Assembly (NCBI RefSeq): GCF_014203365.1
Contig: NZ_JACHIS010000001.1
Coordinates: forward strand, 2,790,001-2,854,000
Direction: 5' to 3'
DNA: 64,000 nt
Origin: Actinoalloteichus hymeniacidonis
GTDB lineage: Bacteria; Actinomycetota; Actinomycetes; Mycobacteriales; Pseudonocardiaceae
Shown here piece after piece: positions 27,632 to 36,758 of this stretch (its first letter is position 1; the number at the start of each line of letters is the position of its first letter). The notes beneath the pieces were generated by a model, which worked only from the letters and a program-made list of their open reading frames with translations, made no database searches and was not told the DNA's origin. The translations under genes and the position numbers were made by a program.

Positions 27632-28453
27632 TCAGTGCGACGTCGACCGGCCCCGGTCTCGGTGTTCGCGCAGCACCGAGGAAGTGGCCTCGTCGGCAGG
27701 CAGGAACGACTCGATGGCCAGTTCGTCCATGGTCACGTCCAACGGGGCGCCGAAGGTGGTGACGGTGCTGATGAAGTTGAGCACTCCGTCGTCATGTCGC
27801 AGCCGAAGCGGCACCGCGATATCACCGAGGCCCGCCGTCGGCTCGGTCGCCTCGGGTCGGGCGGACGTGGCATAGCCACTCAGCTCCGTGTGCAGTGCCC
27901 GCAGGTCCGGATCGCCGCCGTTGGCGGCCTGCCTGCCCAGCCGGTCGAGAAGATGTTCGCGCCACTGCTCGAGATTGACGATCCTTGGCGCCATCCCATC
28001 GGGATGCAGGCTGATCCGCAGTGCGTTGGCCGGTGCGGCGAGCAGTTCGGGAGCCACCCCGTCGGTGAGCAGCGCGATACCGCTGTTGCCATCGAGGATG
28101 TTCCAGGATCGGTCGACCAGCACGGCGGGGTAGGGCTCGTAGGCGGCGAGTACCCGACCCACGGCCGCGCGCACCGAGGCCAACCGGGGCGAGTCGAGCC
28201 CGGTCTCGGTGTAGACGGGCGCGTGCCCTGCGGCGAGCAGCAGTCCATTGCGGTCTCGAAGCGGGACGTCGAGATGCTCTGCCAGCCGGAGAACCATCTC
28301 CCGGCTCGGTGTGGACCGACCGGTCTCGACGAAGCTCAGATGTCGAGTGGAGACCTCGGCCTGACTGGACAGTTCGAGCTGGCTCCACCGACGCCGCTCC
28401 CGCCACGAGCGCAACAGCGCGCCGAACGGTGTGGACTGGACGGCGTTCGTCAT
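27632..28453 (-). CDS. XRE-family regulator with MmyB-like ligand domain
   Basis: The 273-residue protein starts at ATG 28453. Residues about 8-65 are an XRE helix-turn-helix (LLRSWRERRRWSQLELSSQA, then VSTRHLSFVETGRSTPSREM). The remainder matches the MmyB-type ligand-binding domain: YPAVLVDRSWNILDGNSGIA, LLTDGVAPELLAAPANALRI, SLHPDGMAPRIVNLEQW and LPLRLRHDDGVLNFISTVTT-like text. Such regulators usually sit divergent to the gene they control. Here that is the SnoaL-like gene at 28597, and the perfect palindrome at 28473-28489 lies between them. Confidence 0.88.
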   Translation of the reverse strand: MTNAVQSTPFGALLRSWRERRRWSQLELSSQAEVSTRHLSFVETGRSTPSREMVLRLAEHLDVPLRDRNGLLLAAGHAPVYTETGLDSPRLASVRAAVGRVLAAYEPYPAVLVDRSWNILDGNSGIALLTDGVAPELLAAPANALRISLHPDGMAPRIVNLEQWREHLLDRLGRQAANGGDPDLRALHTELSGYATSARPEATEPTAGLGDIAVPLRLRHDDGVLNFISTVTTFGAPLDVTMDELAIESFLPADEATSSVLREHRDRGRSTSH

Positions 28454-28472
28454 CGGGCCTCGCTTCCCAAGT

Positions 28473-28504
28473 ATTACCTGGCAGGTAATCGACAAGGTTA
28501 CCTG
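28473..28504. promoter_or_regulatory. Operator for the XRE/MmyB regulator
   Basis: ATTACCTG-G-CAGGTAAT (28473-28489) is a perfect 8-bp dyad, followed by a direct repeat of one half, GTTACCTG, at 28497-28504. It lies 20 bases upstream of the regulator start and on the path to the divergent SnoaL gene. Confidence 0.7.
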
Positions 28505-28596
28505 CGGGTCGGCATGCTCTCGGTGTCGGGCGAGAGGCCGGACACCGCGAGGCCGGGACCCGGCCGAGGCGGTCACCATCACCGAGAGGAACACCA

Positions 28597-28965
28597 ATGA
28601 GCAATGTGACCGAGCTGTTGGACCGCTACATCGCGACCTGGAACGAGACCGACGCGGACGTCCGACTGCGGGAGGTGGCGCGGCTCTGGACGGCGGACGG
28701 CGTCTACACCGACCCGTTGGCCTCGGTCCGCGGGCACGAGGCGATCGCCGAGGTGATCGGCGGCGCGCAGCAGATGTTCGCAGACCACCGCTTCCGGCTG
28801 CTCGACGGCGTGCAGGCCCACCACGACATCGTGCGGTTCGGCTGGGAACTGGTGCCCGCAGGCGGCGGTGAGTCCGTGGCGATCGGTCTCGACGTGGCCG
28901 CGCTGACCGACGACGGCCGAATCCGCCTGGTGCACGGTTTCCTGGACAAGGCACCCGGCGCCTAG
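28597..28965 (+). CDS. SnoaL/NTF2-like protein
   Basis: A 122-residue cone-fold protein: MSNVTELLDRYIATWNETDA and LREVARLWTADGVYTDPLAS, then GHEAIAEVIGGAQQMF, DHRFRLLDGVQAHHDIVRFG and VHGFLDKAP. This is the NTF2-like/SnoaL layout of polyketide cyclases, isomerases and small ligand-binding proteins. The substrate cannot be inferred. It starts at ATG 28597 behind GAGAGGAAC and is controlled most probably by the divergent XRE/MmyB regulator through the shared palindrome. Confidence 0.85.
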   Translation: MSNVTELLDRYIATWNETDADVRLREVARLWTADGVYTDPLASVRGHEAIAEVIGGAQQMFADHRFRLLDGVQAHHDIVRFGWELVPAGGGESVAIGLDVAALTDDGRIRLVHGFLDKAPGA

Positions 28966-29072
28966 GACACCGTATTCGTCGGACGACCTGCGGCGGGGCC
29001 GCTCGCCTCGTCGCGGAACCGGCGCCGGGGCGGGGAACGGCCGGATATGATCAATCTCATCCGAGCTTGAGT

Positions 29073-29088
29073 CTGACATCGATGTCAG
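29073..29088. promoter_or_regulatory. Perfect 16-bp palindrome before the aminotransferase gene
   Basis: CTGACATCGATGTCAG ends 16 bases upstream of ATG 29105. No ribosome site is visible between them. It looks like a repressor operator overlapping the promoter; no adjacent regulator is obvious. Confidence 0.6.
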
Positions 29089-29104
29089 GTTCTACGGTGC
29101 CGAA

Positions 29105-29908
29105 ATGACGTTCTTCGCAGTTCAGCACGCCGGTCGGCCCGCCACCGCAACGGAGTTGGCGCCGTTGGCCTTCGCCGGATACGCCCACTTCACCGCCATG
29201 CAGGTGCGGGCCGGAGAGGTGCGGGGAATCGATCTGCACCTGGATCGCCTGCGCACGGCATCGGAAGTCCTGTTCGGTCGAGCCCTTCCCGACGAGCGGG
29301 TGCTCTCCCGGCTGCGATCGGCGTTGGCGGTCAGTCCGCCGGACGTCTCGCTGACCGCGGCTGTCTCCTCGTCCGCAGGGGAGTTCGTCGTGGCCGACCG
29401 GGACTGCGAACTCGAACTGTTGGTGCGGACCGGCCCGCCCGCATCGGGTCCGGCCGGTCCGTTGCGACTGACCACGGTCGAGTACGAACGGGTGCTGCCC
29501 GAGGTGAAGCACGTCGGAGAGGTCGCGAAGACCTACTTCCTGCGGCAGGCCGTCGAACGGGGCTTCGACGACGCCGCCTTCGTCGACCGTCGGGGGCGGC
29601 TCAGCGAGGGCACCATCTGGAATCTCGCCTTCCTCGACGGCTCCGAGGTGGTGTGGCCGCAGGCGGACATGCTGACCGGCACGACGATGAACATCGTCCG
29701 AAGACAACTCGATCGTCTCGGTGTCGCCCAGCGGTTCCAGGAGATCACCTCCACCGACCTGCCTGCGTTGAGTGGGGCGGTGGTGATGAACTCCTGGACT
29801 CCCGGGGTGGCCGTCGAACAGATCGACGAGATCGGGTTCTCGGATAACTCGACGCTGCTGGAGCTGCTGCACCGAGCCTTCCAGGTCGAACCGCTCGCTG
29901 CGCCCTGA
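29105..29908 (+). CDS. Class IV aminotransferase (aminodeoxychorismate lyase/BCAT-like)
   Basis: A 267-residue PLP enzyme of fold type IV. YAHFTAMQVRAGEVRGIDLH and LHLDRLRTASEVLFGR form the N-terminal domain. The PLP lysine is expected in LPEVKHVGEVAKTYFLRQA. The conserved glutamate region is GRLSEGTIWNLAFLDGSEVV, and the phosphate loop is LTGTTMNIVRRQL. The length fits the single-gene D-/branched-chain or aminodeoxychorismate-lyase type, but the substrate is not clear because no pab or ilv genes adjoin. The 5' end lacks a clear ribosome site. It converges with the GH3 gene 21 bases away. Confidence 0.85.
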   Translation: MTFFAVQHAGRPATATELAPLAFAGYAHFTAMQVRAGEVRGIDLHLDRLRTASEVLFGRALPDERVLSRLRSALAVSPPDVSLTAAVSSSAGEFVVADRDCELELLVRTGPPASGPAGPLRLTTVEYERVLPEVKHVGEVAKTYFLRQAVERGFDDAAFVDRRGRLSEGTIWNLAFLDGSEVVWPQADMLTGTTMNIVRRQLDRLGVAQRFQEITSTDLPALSGAVVMNSWTPGVAVEQIDEIGFSDNSTLLELLHRAFQVEPLAAP

Positions 29909-29929
29909 CCGGCGGCGCGGGACGTCGGC

Positions 29930-32428
29930 TCAGCCTTCCGCCGGCGGGTTCGGGTCACCCAGCTCGACGGGGGTATCGAGCACCCGATCGGCCCCGACCT
30001 CCCTCGGCTCGCCCGCGATGGTGAACGAGCCCGTGAGCCGGAGATCCTCGCTGGAAGCGCCCACGTGCACGTCGATCCGGCCGGGTTCGACGATGCGTCG
30101 CCCGACGCGTCCGGTGAAGGAGGTGCGGTCGGCGTGCAATCGGAACCGCACCGTCCGCTGCGCACCCGAGGCCAGGGCGACCCGGGCGAATCCGACCAGC
30201 TGCCGCACCGGCCGGGTGACCTGCGCGACCGGATCGCGCAGATACAGCTGCACCACCTCGACACCCGCCCGCTCGCCCGTATTGGCCACGAGAAGAGAGA
30301 TCTCGACCGTCCCATCGGTCGGGATCGACACCGGGTCCTCCGGCTCGGCGGACGCAGCGGGTGGATCGGAAACGTCGCTCGACACAGGCGTTTGCGGATC
30401 GACGCCGAGTATTCGCAGTTCGGAGTGCCGAAAGCTCGTGTAGGACAGGCCGTGTCCGAAGGGGAACAGCGGGGTCGGATCCGCCGAGCTGACCTTGCTG
30501 CGAATCCCGAGCGGCGGGGTCAGGTAGGTGGACGGCTGGCCGTGCGCGCCCACGGGCAGACTCACCGGCAACCGCCCCGAGGGATTGATCCGGCCGGTCA
30601 GGACTCCGGCCAGCGCCGACGCTCCCTCCTCACCGGGGAGGAACAGCTGCACTGCGGCGGCGAGGCGGTCGATGACCGATCCCAGGGCGTACGGCCTGCC
30701 GCTGATCACCACGGCCACCGTCGGCACCCCGGTATCGACCACGGCCGCGAGCAACTCCTCCTGCACCCCCGGCAGGGCGAGGTCGGTCGCATCGCAGCCC
30801 TCCCCGGAGGTACCCCGACCGAACAGACCGGAGTGATCGCCGACGACGACCACCGCCACCTCGGCCGTGCGGGCCGACTCCACGGCCGCGGCGATGCGGG
30901 AGCGGTCCGCATCGGCGACGGAGCAGCCCGGTGCGGTGCGCACCTCGCGTGCGCCCGACTCGGCGCGCAACGCGTCGAGCACCGTGGGAATCGCCACGCC
31001 CAACGGCAGTTCCGGATAGGAGACACCGATATGGGCGGGGAACGAGTAGCAGCCCAGCATCGCGTGCGCGTCGTCGGCCAGCGGACCCACCACCGCCAGC
31101 CGGCCCGGCTCGGCGAGCGGCAGAATGCCCTGTGGATTGCTCAGCAGCACCACGGATTCCTCCGCGAGCCTGCGAGCCAGCGCCCGGTTCGCGGGCGGAT
31201 CGAGATCGATGATCACCTCTGCATCCGGGTCCGGCGCAGCGGCCAACACGGGCGGCAGGGGAGACCAGTCGGGATCGAGCAGACCCAGCTCGCACTTCTG
31301 CCGCAGAACCCGTCGCAGTGCTCGATCCACGAGTGATTCCGGGACGAGACCGGACCGAACGCGCTCCGCCAGCGGTTCGCCGTAGCACCGCACGGTGGGC
31401 AGTTCGACGTCGACGCCCGCGGTCAGCGCCTGCTCCGCCGCTTCGCCCTCGTCGGCTGCCGTCCCGTGCAGTCGCTGTAGGAAGGCGATGCCGAAGTAGT
31501 CGGCCACCACGACACCGGTGAAGCCCAACCGCTCGCGCAGCAGTCCGGTGAGCAGTTCCGCGTCCGCCGCGACCGGGACGCCGTCGATCTCGGAGTAGGA
31601 GTGCATCACCGATCGGGCCCCGCCATGCCGCAGTGCCATCTCGAAGGGCGGGAGGATCACGTCGGCGAACTCCCGGGGCCCCATCGAGACCGGCGCCAGA
31701 TTCCGGCCTGCGCGCGAGGCCGAGTAACCGGCGAAATGCTTCAGCGTGGCCACCGCTCCGGCGCTCTCCAGCCCGTGGACATAGGCGGCACCGATGGTGC
31801 CGACCAGGTACGGGTCCTCGCCGATGGTCTCCTCTACCCGGCCCCACCGTGCATCGCGGACCACATCCAGCACCGGCGCCAGACCCTGGTGGACGCCGAG
31901 CGCACGCAGATCCGTGCCGATGGCCGTCGACATCCGTTCGACCAGTTCGGGATCGAAGGTTGCGCCCCACGCCAGCGGCACCGGGTAGATGGTGGCCTGC
32001 CAGGCGGCGAAACCCGCCAGACACTCCTCGTGGGCCATCGCGGGAATACCGAAGCGATTCGACGACACGATCTCGCGTTGCGCCGCCGCCAGCTGTCGGG
32101 CGCCGGTGACCGGCTCGACGGGCGTGGTGCCGAAGGTCCTGGTGAGTTGACCGAGCCCGGAACCGATCACGGCAGGCCAATCCGGCGGTTGTTCGGTCTC
32201 CTCGTGTTGATGGGGCGCGACGCCCTGCGCTCCATCGGACGCGCTGACCCAGACCCCGACCAACTGCGCGAGTTTCTCGGTCAGACTCATCCGCGCCAGC
32301 AGATCCGCCACCCGCTGCTCGACGGGTAGCTCGGATCGTTGCCACGGATCGAGTCGGTCGGGCTCCGTCGCACCGGGCGAGGTCGCAGCCGAGGGCGTCG
32401 AGGCGGTACGGCCGTCGTGCTGGTCCAT
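29930..32428 (-). CDS. GH3 family beta-glycosidase
   Basis: An 832-residue intracellular enzyme starting at ATG 32428, with GGAGAG upstream; no signal peptide. The TIM-barrel domain has GVHQGLAPVLDVVRDARWGR, the KHF motif (residues 230-232, VATLKHFAGYSAS) and the nucleophile Asp310 in GFTGVVVADYFGI, where relatives have SDW/SDY. The alpha/beta sandwich follows (EESVVLLSNPQGILPLAEPG, DHSGLFGRGTSGEGCD) and the C-terminal fibronectin III-like domain (EVVQLYLRDPVAQVTRPVRQ). It hydrolyses beta-glucosides or beta-xylosides taken up by the cell. It is divergent from a sugar ABC importer and shares CGA-ACTATCGG motifs with it, forming an import-and-cleave unit. Confidence 0.92.
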   Translation of the reverse strand: MDQHDGRTASTPSAATSPGATEPDRLDPWQRSELPVEQRVADLLARMSLTEKLAQLVGVWVSASDGAQGVAPHQHEETEQPPDWPAVIGSGLGQLTRTFGTTPVEPVTGARQLAAAQREIVSSNRFGIPAMAHEECLAGFAAWQATIYPVPLAWGATFDPELVERMSTAIGTDLRALGVHQGLAPVLDVVRDARWGRVEETIGEDPYLVGTIGAAYVHGLESAGAVATLKHFAGYSASRAGRNLAPVSMGPREFADVILPPFEMALRHGGARSVMHSYSEIDGVPVAADAELLTGLLRERLGFTGVVVADYFGIAFLQRLHGTAADEGEAAEQALTAGVDVELPTVRCYGEPLAERVRSGLVPESLVDRALRRVLRQKCELGLLDPDWSPLPPVLAAAPDPDAEVIIDLDPPANRALARRLAEESVVLLSNPQGILPLAEPGRLAVVGPLADDAHAMLGCYSFPAHIGVSYPELPLGVAIPTVLDALRAESGAREVRTAPGCSVADADRSRIAAAVESARTAEVAVVVVGDHSGLFGRGTSGEGCDATDLALPGVQEELLAAVVDTGVPTVAVVISGRPYALGSVIDRLAAAVQLFLPGEEGASALAGVLTGRINPSGRLPVSLPVGAHGQPSTYLTPPLGIRSKVSSADPTPLFPFGHGLSYTSFRHSELRILGVDPQTPVSSDVSDPPAASAEPEDPVSIPTDGTVEISLLVANTGERAGVEVVQLYLRDPVAQVTRPVRQLVGFARVALASGAQRTVRFRLHADRTSFTGRVGRRIVEPGRIDVHVGASSEDLRLTGSFTIAGEPREVGADRVLDTPVELGDPNPPAEG

Positions 32429-32553
32429 GGTCGGGCTCTCCACTCTTCGACGGCCGACCCTCGCAGCCGTGACCTGCGAGCGCGGCGGGACATGCGGACA
32501 CCGACGTCAGTCGGCCGAACCTGTCGGCTCAGCGTTCTCCGACGGTCCGGCTC

Positions 32554-32566
32554 TCGACACTATCGG
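32554..32566. promoter_or_regulatory. TCGACACTATCGG element near the GH3 promoter
   Basis: It matches CCGAAACTATCGG at 32733 in 11 of 13 positions and lies 126 bases upstream of the GH3 start. It is a probable second operator for the sugar regulator. Confidence 0.5.
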
Positions 32567-32732
32567 AGGAAATCGATAACGGTCCAGTGATCGGGGCGTC
32601 GAGGTTCGACGGACATCGCACCCCGCTACCTTGCTGGTGAAAAGCCACATTCGTCGCGAACGTGTTGATGAGTTCGTTGTGGACCCCGTGGGTCTTGACG
32701 TGAGCAATCCCACCTCCGTACGCTGCGCGACA

Positions 32733-32745
32733 CCGAAACTATCGG
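32733..32745. promoter_or_regulatory. CCGAAACTATCGG operator before the sugar ABC operon
   Basis: A 13-base near-palindrome resembling the CGAAACTTTCG sites described upstream of streptomycete xylanase genes. It lies about 150 bases upstream of the binding-protein gene. Confidence 0.55.
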
Positions 32746-32896
32746 TTAATTTTCGATCGCCTGGGTGTGTCAGCTCCCTGGCAGCCACCGGCTCGACTCG
32801 ACGACGACGTCCGCTGCGGTTACGTGGCCGTCCTCGCATCGGCGGCTCGGCTCAGCGGAGGTTCCACGCGCCCTCGATTGCTTGGCAGGAGCGGCG

Positions 32897-34195
32897 ATGA
32901 CTGAATTCATGCTCGGACGTCGACGATTCATGACCGCCTCGGCCGCGGGTCTGGCCGTGCTGGGACTCGCCGCGTGCGGCGGCGGCAACGACCCCACCCG
33001 AGGCGGCAGCAGCGTGTGGTCCCTCCAGGACGACGTGCAGAACCCCATCCAGGAAGCCGCCATCACGGCGTTCAACGAGAGCGCGGGCACCGGATTCCGG
33101 TTGGAGACCTTCGCCAACACCGCCTACGCCCAACGGCTTCGGGTGTCGATGGGCAGCCCGAACGCGCCCGCGGTGTTCTTCAACTGGGGCGGGGCCAGCA
33201 TTCGGTCCTACGTGGAGGTCGACCAGGTCGTCGATCTCAGCGAACGACTGGACGCCGACCCGGCCTGGCGCGACTCGTTCCTGCCCCAGGTCCTGGATGC
33301 GGGACGGATCGACGGCCGCTACTACGGAGTCCCCTTACGGGGGATGCAGCCGGTCGCCCTCTTCTATCATGCGCCGCTGTTCGCCGAGAACGATCTGCGG
33401 CCGCCCTCGGACTGGGACGAGCTGCTGGACCTCGTCGACCGCTTCCAGGCATTGGGCGTCACGCCGTTCGCACTGGCCGGTTCGGAGAGCTGGACCCAGT
33501 TGATGTGGCTGGAATACCTGGTGGACCGCATCGGCGGCGCCGAGGTCTTCGAACGCATCGTCGCCGGGGAACCGGGATCCTGGTCGGACCCGGCGATGAT
33601 CGAGGCGGTGGATCGCATCATCGATTTGGTCGATCGCGGGGCGTTCGGCACCAACTTCTCCTCCGTCAACTACGGCGCGGGCGGTGCCTCCACCCTGTTC
33701 GCTCGGGGCGACGCCGCGATGCACCTGATGGGCTCCTGGGAGTACACCAACCAGCTCGATCAGCAACCCGACTTCGCCGCCGACGGGCTCGCCTGGACGT
33801 CCTTCCCGGTCCTGCCCGACGGCGTAGGCGATCCGAGCGCCATCGTCGGCAACCCCACCAACTACTTCTCGGTCAACACCCAGGCCGCCGACGTGGAACA
33901 GGCGGTGGCGTTCCTTCGGGAGCACATGAACTCGGACTCCTATGTGGATGCCCTGATCTCCGGGGGCGATGTACCGGCCGTCGCCGACATCGAGGACCGG
34001 CTGAGCGCCGCACCCAACGCCGAATACGCCCTGTTCGTCTACGGGCTGGTCCGCGACGCGGCGGCCTTCACCCTCTCCTGGGATCAAGCGCTGCCGCCCG
34101 AACTCACCCAGGTCATGCTGACCAGCCTTCAGGAGGTCTTCCTCGGGCAACGCGACTCGGCGGGCTTCGTCGAGGCCGTGGAGGCGGCCACGTGA
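32897..34195 (+). CDS. Sugar ABC importer, solute-binding lipoprotein
   Basis: The 432-residue protein starts at ATG 32897 (AGGAG upstream). The signal MTEFMLGRRRFMTASAAGLA contains a twin-arginine motif (RRRF-M) and ends in the lipobox GLAACGGG. Family 1 solute-binding features include NPIQEAAITAFNESAGTGFR, YYGVPLRGMQPVALFYHAPL, GDAAMHLMGSWEYTNQLDQQ and PTNYFSVNTQAADVEQAVAF. It would deliver an oligosaccharide, probably a xylo- or gluco-oligosaccharide given the neighbouring GH3 gene. It is the first gene of a three-gene operon whose next start overlaps its stop. Confidence 0.92.
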   Translation: MTEFMLGRRRFMTASAAGLAVLGLAACGGGNDPTRGGSSVWSLQDDVQNPIQEAAITAFNESAGTGFRLETFANTAYAQRLRVSMGSPNAPAVFFNWGGASIRSYVEVDQVVDLSERLDADPAWRDSFLPQVLDAGRIDGRYYGVPLRGMQPVALFYHAPLFAENDLRPPSDWDELLDLVDRFQALGVTPFALAGSESWTQLMWLEYLVDRIGGAEVFERIVAGEPGSWSDPAMIEAVDRIIDLVDRGAFGTNFSSVNYGAGGASTLFARGDAAMHLMGSWEYTNQLDQQPDFAADGLAWTSFPVLPDGVGDPSAIVGNPTNYFSVNTQAADVEQAVAFLREHMNSDSYVDALISGGDVPAVADIEDRLSAAPNAEYALFVYGLVRDAAAFTLSWDQALPPELTQVMLTSLQEVFLGQRDSAGFVEAVEAAT

Positions 34196-35088
34196 GCGAG
34201 CGGGCGCCGGACCGAACCACCCGGCCCGGGGTCTGGTACGCGGTACCCGCGATGGTCTTCTTCGGACTGTTCGCGCTGGTGCCCCTGGTCGCCGTCGTCG
34301 TCCTGTCCTTCACCCACTGGAACGGGCTCGGCGATCCGCAGCCTGCCGGGCTGGAGAACTGGGAGCGACTCGCCAGTGATCCCACCGTGCTGGACTCGTT
34401 GCGCATCACCGTGTTGCTCGGCGTCGTGTGCTGGCTCGTGCAGACCCCGTTGAGCCTGCTCCTCGGAGTGTGGGCGGCCGGGCCCCAACGCAATCGGGCC
34501 GTGTTGTCGGCGGTGTTCTTCCTGCCGCTGTTGCTCTCGGGCGCCGCCGTCGCCATCGTCTGGCGCTCGCTGCTCGACCCCAATTTCGGTCTCGCCTCGG
34601 TGCTCGGACCGCTGGTGGGCATCCCCGACGGCAATCTCCTCGGCAGCTCCACCAGCGCGCTGTTGGTCATCGTCGCGGTGGTGGCCTGGCAGTTCGTGCC
34701 CTTCCACACCCTGCTCTATCAAGCGGCGGCGCGGCGCATCCCACGCCAGCTCTACGAGGCCGCTCGGATGGACGGTGCGACGCGGCTGCATCAGTTCCGC
34801 CACATCACCCTGCCGCAACTGCGCAACACCATCATCACGTCCTCGCTGCTGATGGTGGTCGGTTCGCTGACCTACTTCGAGACGATCCTGATCGTCACCG
34901 ACGGCGGGCCCGGCCGGGCCACCGAGGTGCTGCCGTTCCGGATGTACGAAGCGGGCTTTCGTAGCTACGAGATGGGCTACGGCGCGGCGATCGCCTCGGC
35001 ACTCGTGCTGATCGGCACGCTGCTCTCACTCGTGATGGTCCGGTTCAGCGGCTTCAGCAAGATGCGTTCGACCCTGGAGGGCCTGTAG
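34192..35088 (+). CDS. Sugar ABC importer permease (MalF-type)
   Basis: A 298-residue, six-helix permease that starts at GTG 34192, overlapping the previous stop by four bases. VWYAVPAMVFFGLFALVPLV is the first helix. The EAA loop reads LYEAARMDGATRLHQFRHIT, followed by LPQLRNTIITSS. It forms the membrane channel with the next permease. No ATP-binding protein gene is in this operon; a shared MsiK-like ATPase encoded elsewhere is usual in actinomycetes. Confidence 0.92.
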   Translation: MSERAPDRTTRPGVWYAVPAMVFFGLFALVPLVAVVVLSFTHWNGLGDPQPAGLENWERLASDPTVLDSLRITVLLGVVCWLVQTPLSLLLGVWAAGPQRNRAVLSAVFFLPLLLSGAAVAIVWRSLLDPNFGLASVLGPLVGIPDGNLLGSSTSALLVIVAVVAWQFVPFHTLLYQAAARRIPRQLYEAARMDGATRLHQFRHITLPQLRNTIITSSLLMVVGSLTYFETILIVTDGGPGRATEVLPFRMYEAGFRSYEMGYGAAIASALVLIGTLLSLVMVRFSGFSKMRSTLEGL

Positions 35089-35090
35089 CC

Positions 35091-35987
35091 ATGAGCCTCA
35101 CGACCGCCACGGCACCGCCCACGGACCCGGGACCCGCCGAGACCCGGCGCAGGCGGGCGGGGCGAAGCAGGTTGGAACCGCCGAACCGGTGGGCCGGTCT
35201 GCTCACTGTCGGCTGGTTGACGATCGTCGCCGTCCCACTGTTGGTGATGATCAACTGGAGCCTGCAGAGCCAGGACGCCTACCTCGCGGACGGACCGCTC
35301 GCACCGCCTCGGGCGATCACCGCCGACAACCTGGTCACGGTCTTCGACTCCGGCTTCCTGCTGTTCTTCCTCAACACCGCAGTGGTGACCGTGGCCTGCG
35401 TCGGCCTCACCCTGATCGTGGCGGTTCCCGCCGCTTACGCGATCGTGCGGTCGCCGAGCCGGATCGTCGCGGCGGGATTCCGAGGCTTCCTACTGGGGCT
35501 GGCCATCCCGGCTCAGGCGACCATCATCCCGATCTACCTGCTGATCGTCCGGATGGGTCTGTACGACACCCTGGGCGCCATCATCCTGCCGACCACCGCC
35601 TTCAGCCTCCCGCTGGCGGTGCTGGTGCTGGCCTCGGCATTGCGCGATGTCCCCCGAGAGCAGTACGAGGCGATGACCCTGGACGGCGCGAGCGCCTGGC
35701 GGATGATGTTCTCGCTGGCGGTGCCGATGTCGCTGGGCAGCGTGATCACCGTCGGCGTCTACACCGCGCTGACCGCCTGGAACGGCTTCCTCTTCCCGCT
35801 CATCCTCACGCAGTCGGTGGACCAACGGGTCTTGACGCTGGGCCTGTGGAGCTTCCAGAGCGAGTTCGGCGTCGACGTCCCCGGGTTGATGACCGCGGTC
35901 CTGCTGTCGGCGATGCCCGTCTTCCTCGCCTACCTGCTGGCCCGCCGCTGGCTCATCGCCGGTCTGGCGGGAGTGGGCGGCAAATGA
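35091..35987 (+). CDS. Sugar ABC importer permease (MalG-type)
   Basis: 298 residues, starting two bases after the previous stop. WAGLLTVGWLTIVAVPLLVM is helix one and the EAA loop reads QYEAMTLDGASAWRMMFSLA. GVYTALTAWNGFLFPLILTQ and RWLIAGLAGVGGK at the end are typical of carbohydrate permeases. It pairs with the MalF-type subunit encoded at 34192. Substrate is presumably the same oligosaccharide that the GH3 enzyme cleaves. Confidence 0.92.
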   Translation: MSLTTATAPPTDPGPAETRRRRAGRSRLEPPNRWAGLLTVGWLTIVAVPLLVMINWSLQSQDAYLADGPLAPPRAITADNLVTVFDSGFLLFFLNTAVVTVACVGLTLIVAVPAAYAIVRSPSRIVAAGFRGFLLGLAIPAQATIIPIYLLIVRMGLYDTLGAIILPTTAFSLPLAVLVLASALRDVPREQYEAMTLDGASAWRMMFSLAVPMSLGSVITVGVYTALTAWNGFLFPLILTQSVDQRVLTLGLWSFQSEFGVDVPGLMTAVLLSAMPVFLAYLLARRWLIAGLAGVGGK

Positions 35988-36014
35988 TCCGAGCCGCCGG
36001 GGGATCATGCAACG

Positions 36015-36614
36015 ATGGGAGAATCGACGACCGGACGTGAACCCGTCGGGTTAGCAGGCGCCTGGGCGCTGATCGTGGGCCCCGGTGGCAGCCGAGGCCA
36101 CTCGATGCTCATCGCGGTCTGCGCACTGGGTGGCGGGGTCGGTGCCGTGCTGCTCGCGCCACCGTATTGGACCTCCTGGCAGCTGCTCGTCGCGCTGCTG
36201 CTCGCGGTGGACGTCATCGGTGGCGTGGCAGCCAACGCCCTGCCCGCCGGACGGCGCTGGTACCACCGGCCCGAGCGTTCCCTCGTCTCCCGGGCGTTGT
36301 TCTTCGGCGGGCACGTGCTGCATCCCGTGCTGCTCGTCCTGGTGTTCGACGCGCGTTGGGAGTGGGGGCTGTTGCTGTTCGGCTCGATGCTGCTGGCGGC
36401 GACCTCGGTCCTCCTCGCTCCGATCGACGTCGCACTCGCGGTGGGGCTGATCGCGACCACGGCCGCGCTGACCCTGGTCCTGACCGTGTTCGGCGGCCCG
36501 CCCGAGGGCCTGGTGTGGCTGGCGGTGGCCTACTTCCTCAAATTGATCGTCGGACACGCGACTCCGGAGACTCCCTCGGCGGCCACCGCTGTCGGCTCCG
36601 ACGCAGCGCGCTGA
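36015..36614 (+). CDS. Hypothetical polytopic membrane protein
   Basis: This 199-residue protein has about six hydrophobic helices (SMLIAVCALGGGVGAVLLA, LLVALLLAVDVIGGVAANAL, HVLHPVLLVLVF, GLLLFGSMLLAATSVLLAP, LAVGLIATTAALTLVLTVF, GLVWLAVAYFLKLIVGHATP). RRWYHRPERSLVSRALFFGG sits in a loop and the HV-HP pair may be functional. I do not recognise a family. It begins 27 bases after the sugar permease stop, so it could be transcribed with that operon, but its role there is unclear. Confidence 0.7.
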   Translation: MGESTTGREPVGLAGAWALIVGPGGSRGHSMLIAVCALGGGVGAVLLAPPYWTSWQLLVALLLAVDVIGGVAANALPAGRRWYHRPERSLVSRALFFGGHVLHPVLLVLVFDARWEWGLLLFGSMLLAATSVLLAPIDVALAVGLIATTAALTLVLTVFGGPPEGLVWLAVAYFLKLIVGHATPETPSAATAVGSDAAR

Positions 36615-36758
36615 TCGACCTCGGCGCAGGACACGCGAAGCGGGACAGCGCGGCCGGATCGACAATTCGGTTGGCCGCCGCTGTGCTGCGGAGCATGCTG
36701 TCGTCACGCAGCCGGTCGCGACCGGTCTGCCACTACCTCGATAGAGCAGGAGATCACC

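Larger units (their letters stand above)
32429..32896. other. Divergent control region GH3 / sugar ABC importer
   Basis: 470 bases containing TCGACACTATCGG (32554-32566) and CCGAAACTATCGG (32733-32745), two copies of a related element, plus AT-rich promoter-like stretches around 32740-32760. No gene is supported here. Confidence 0.55.
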
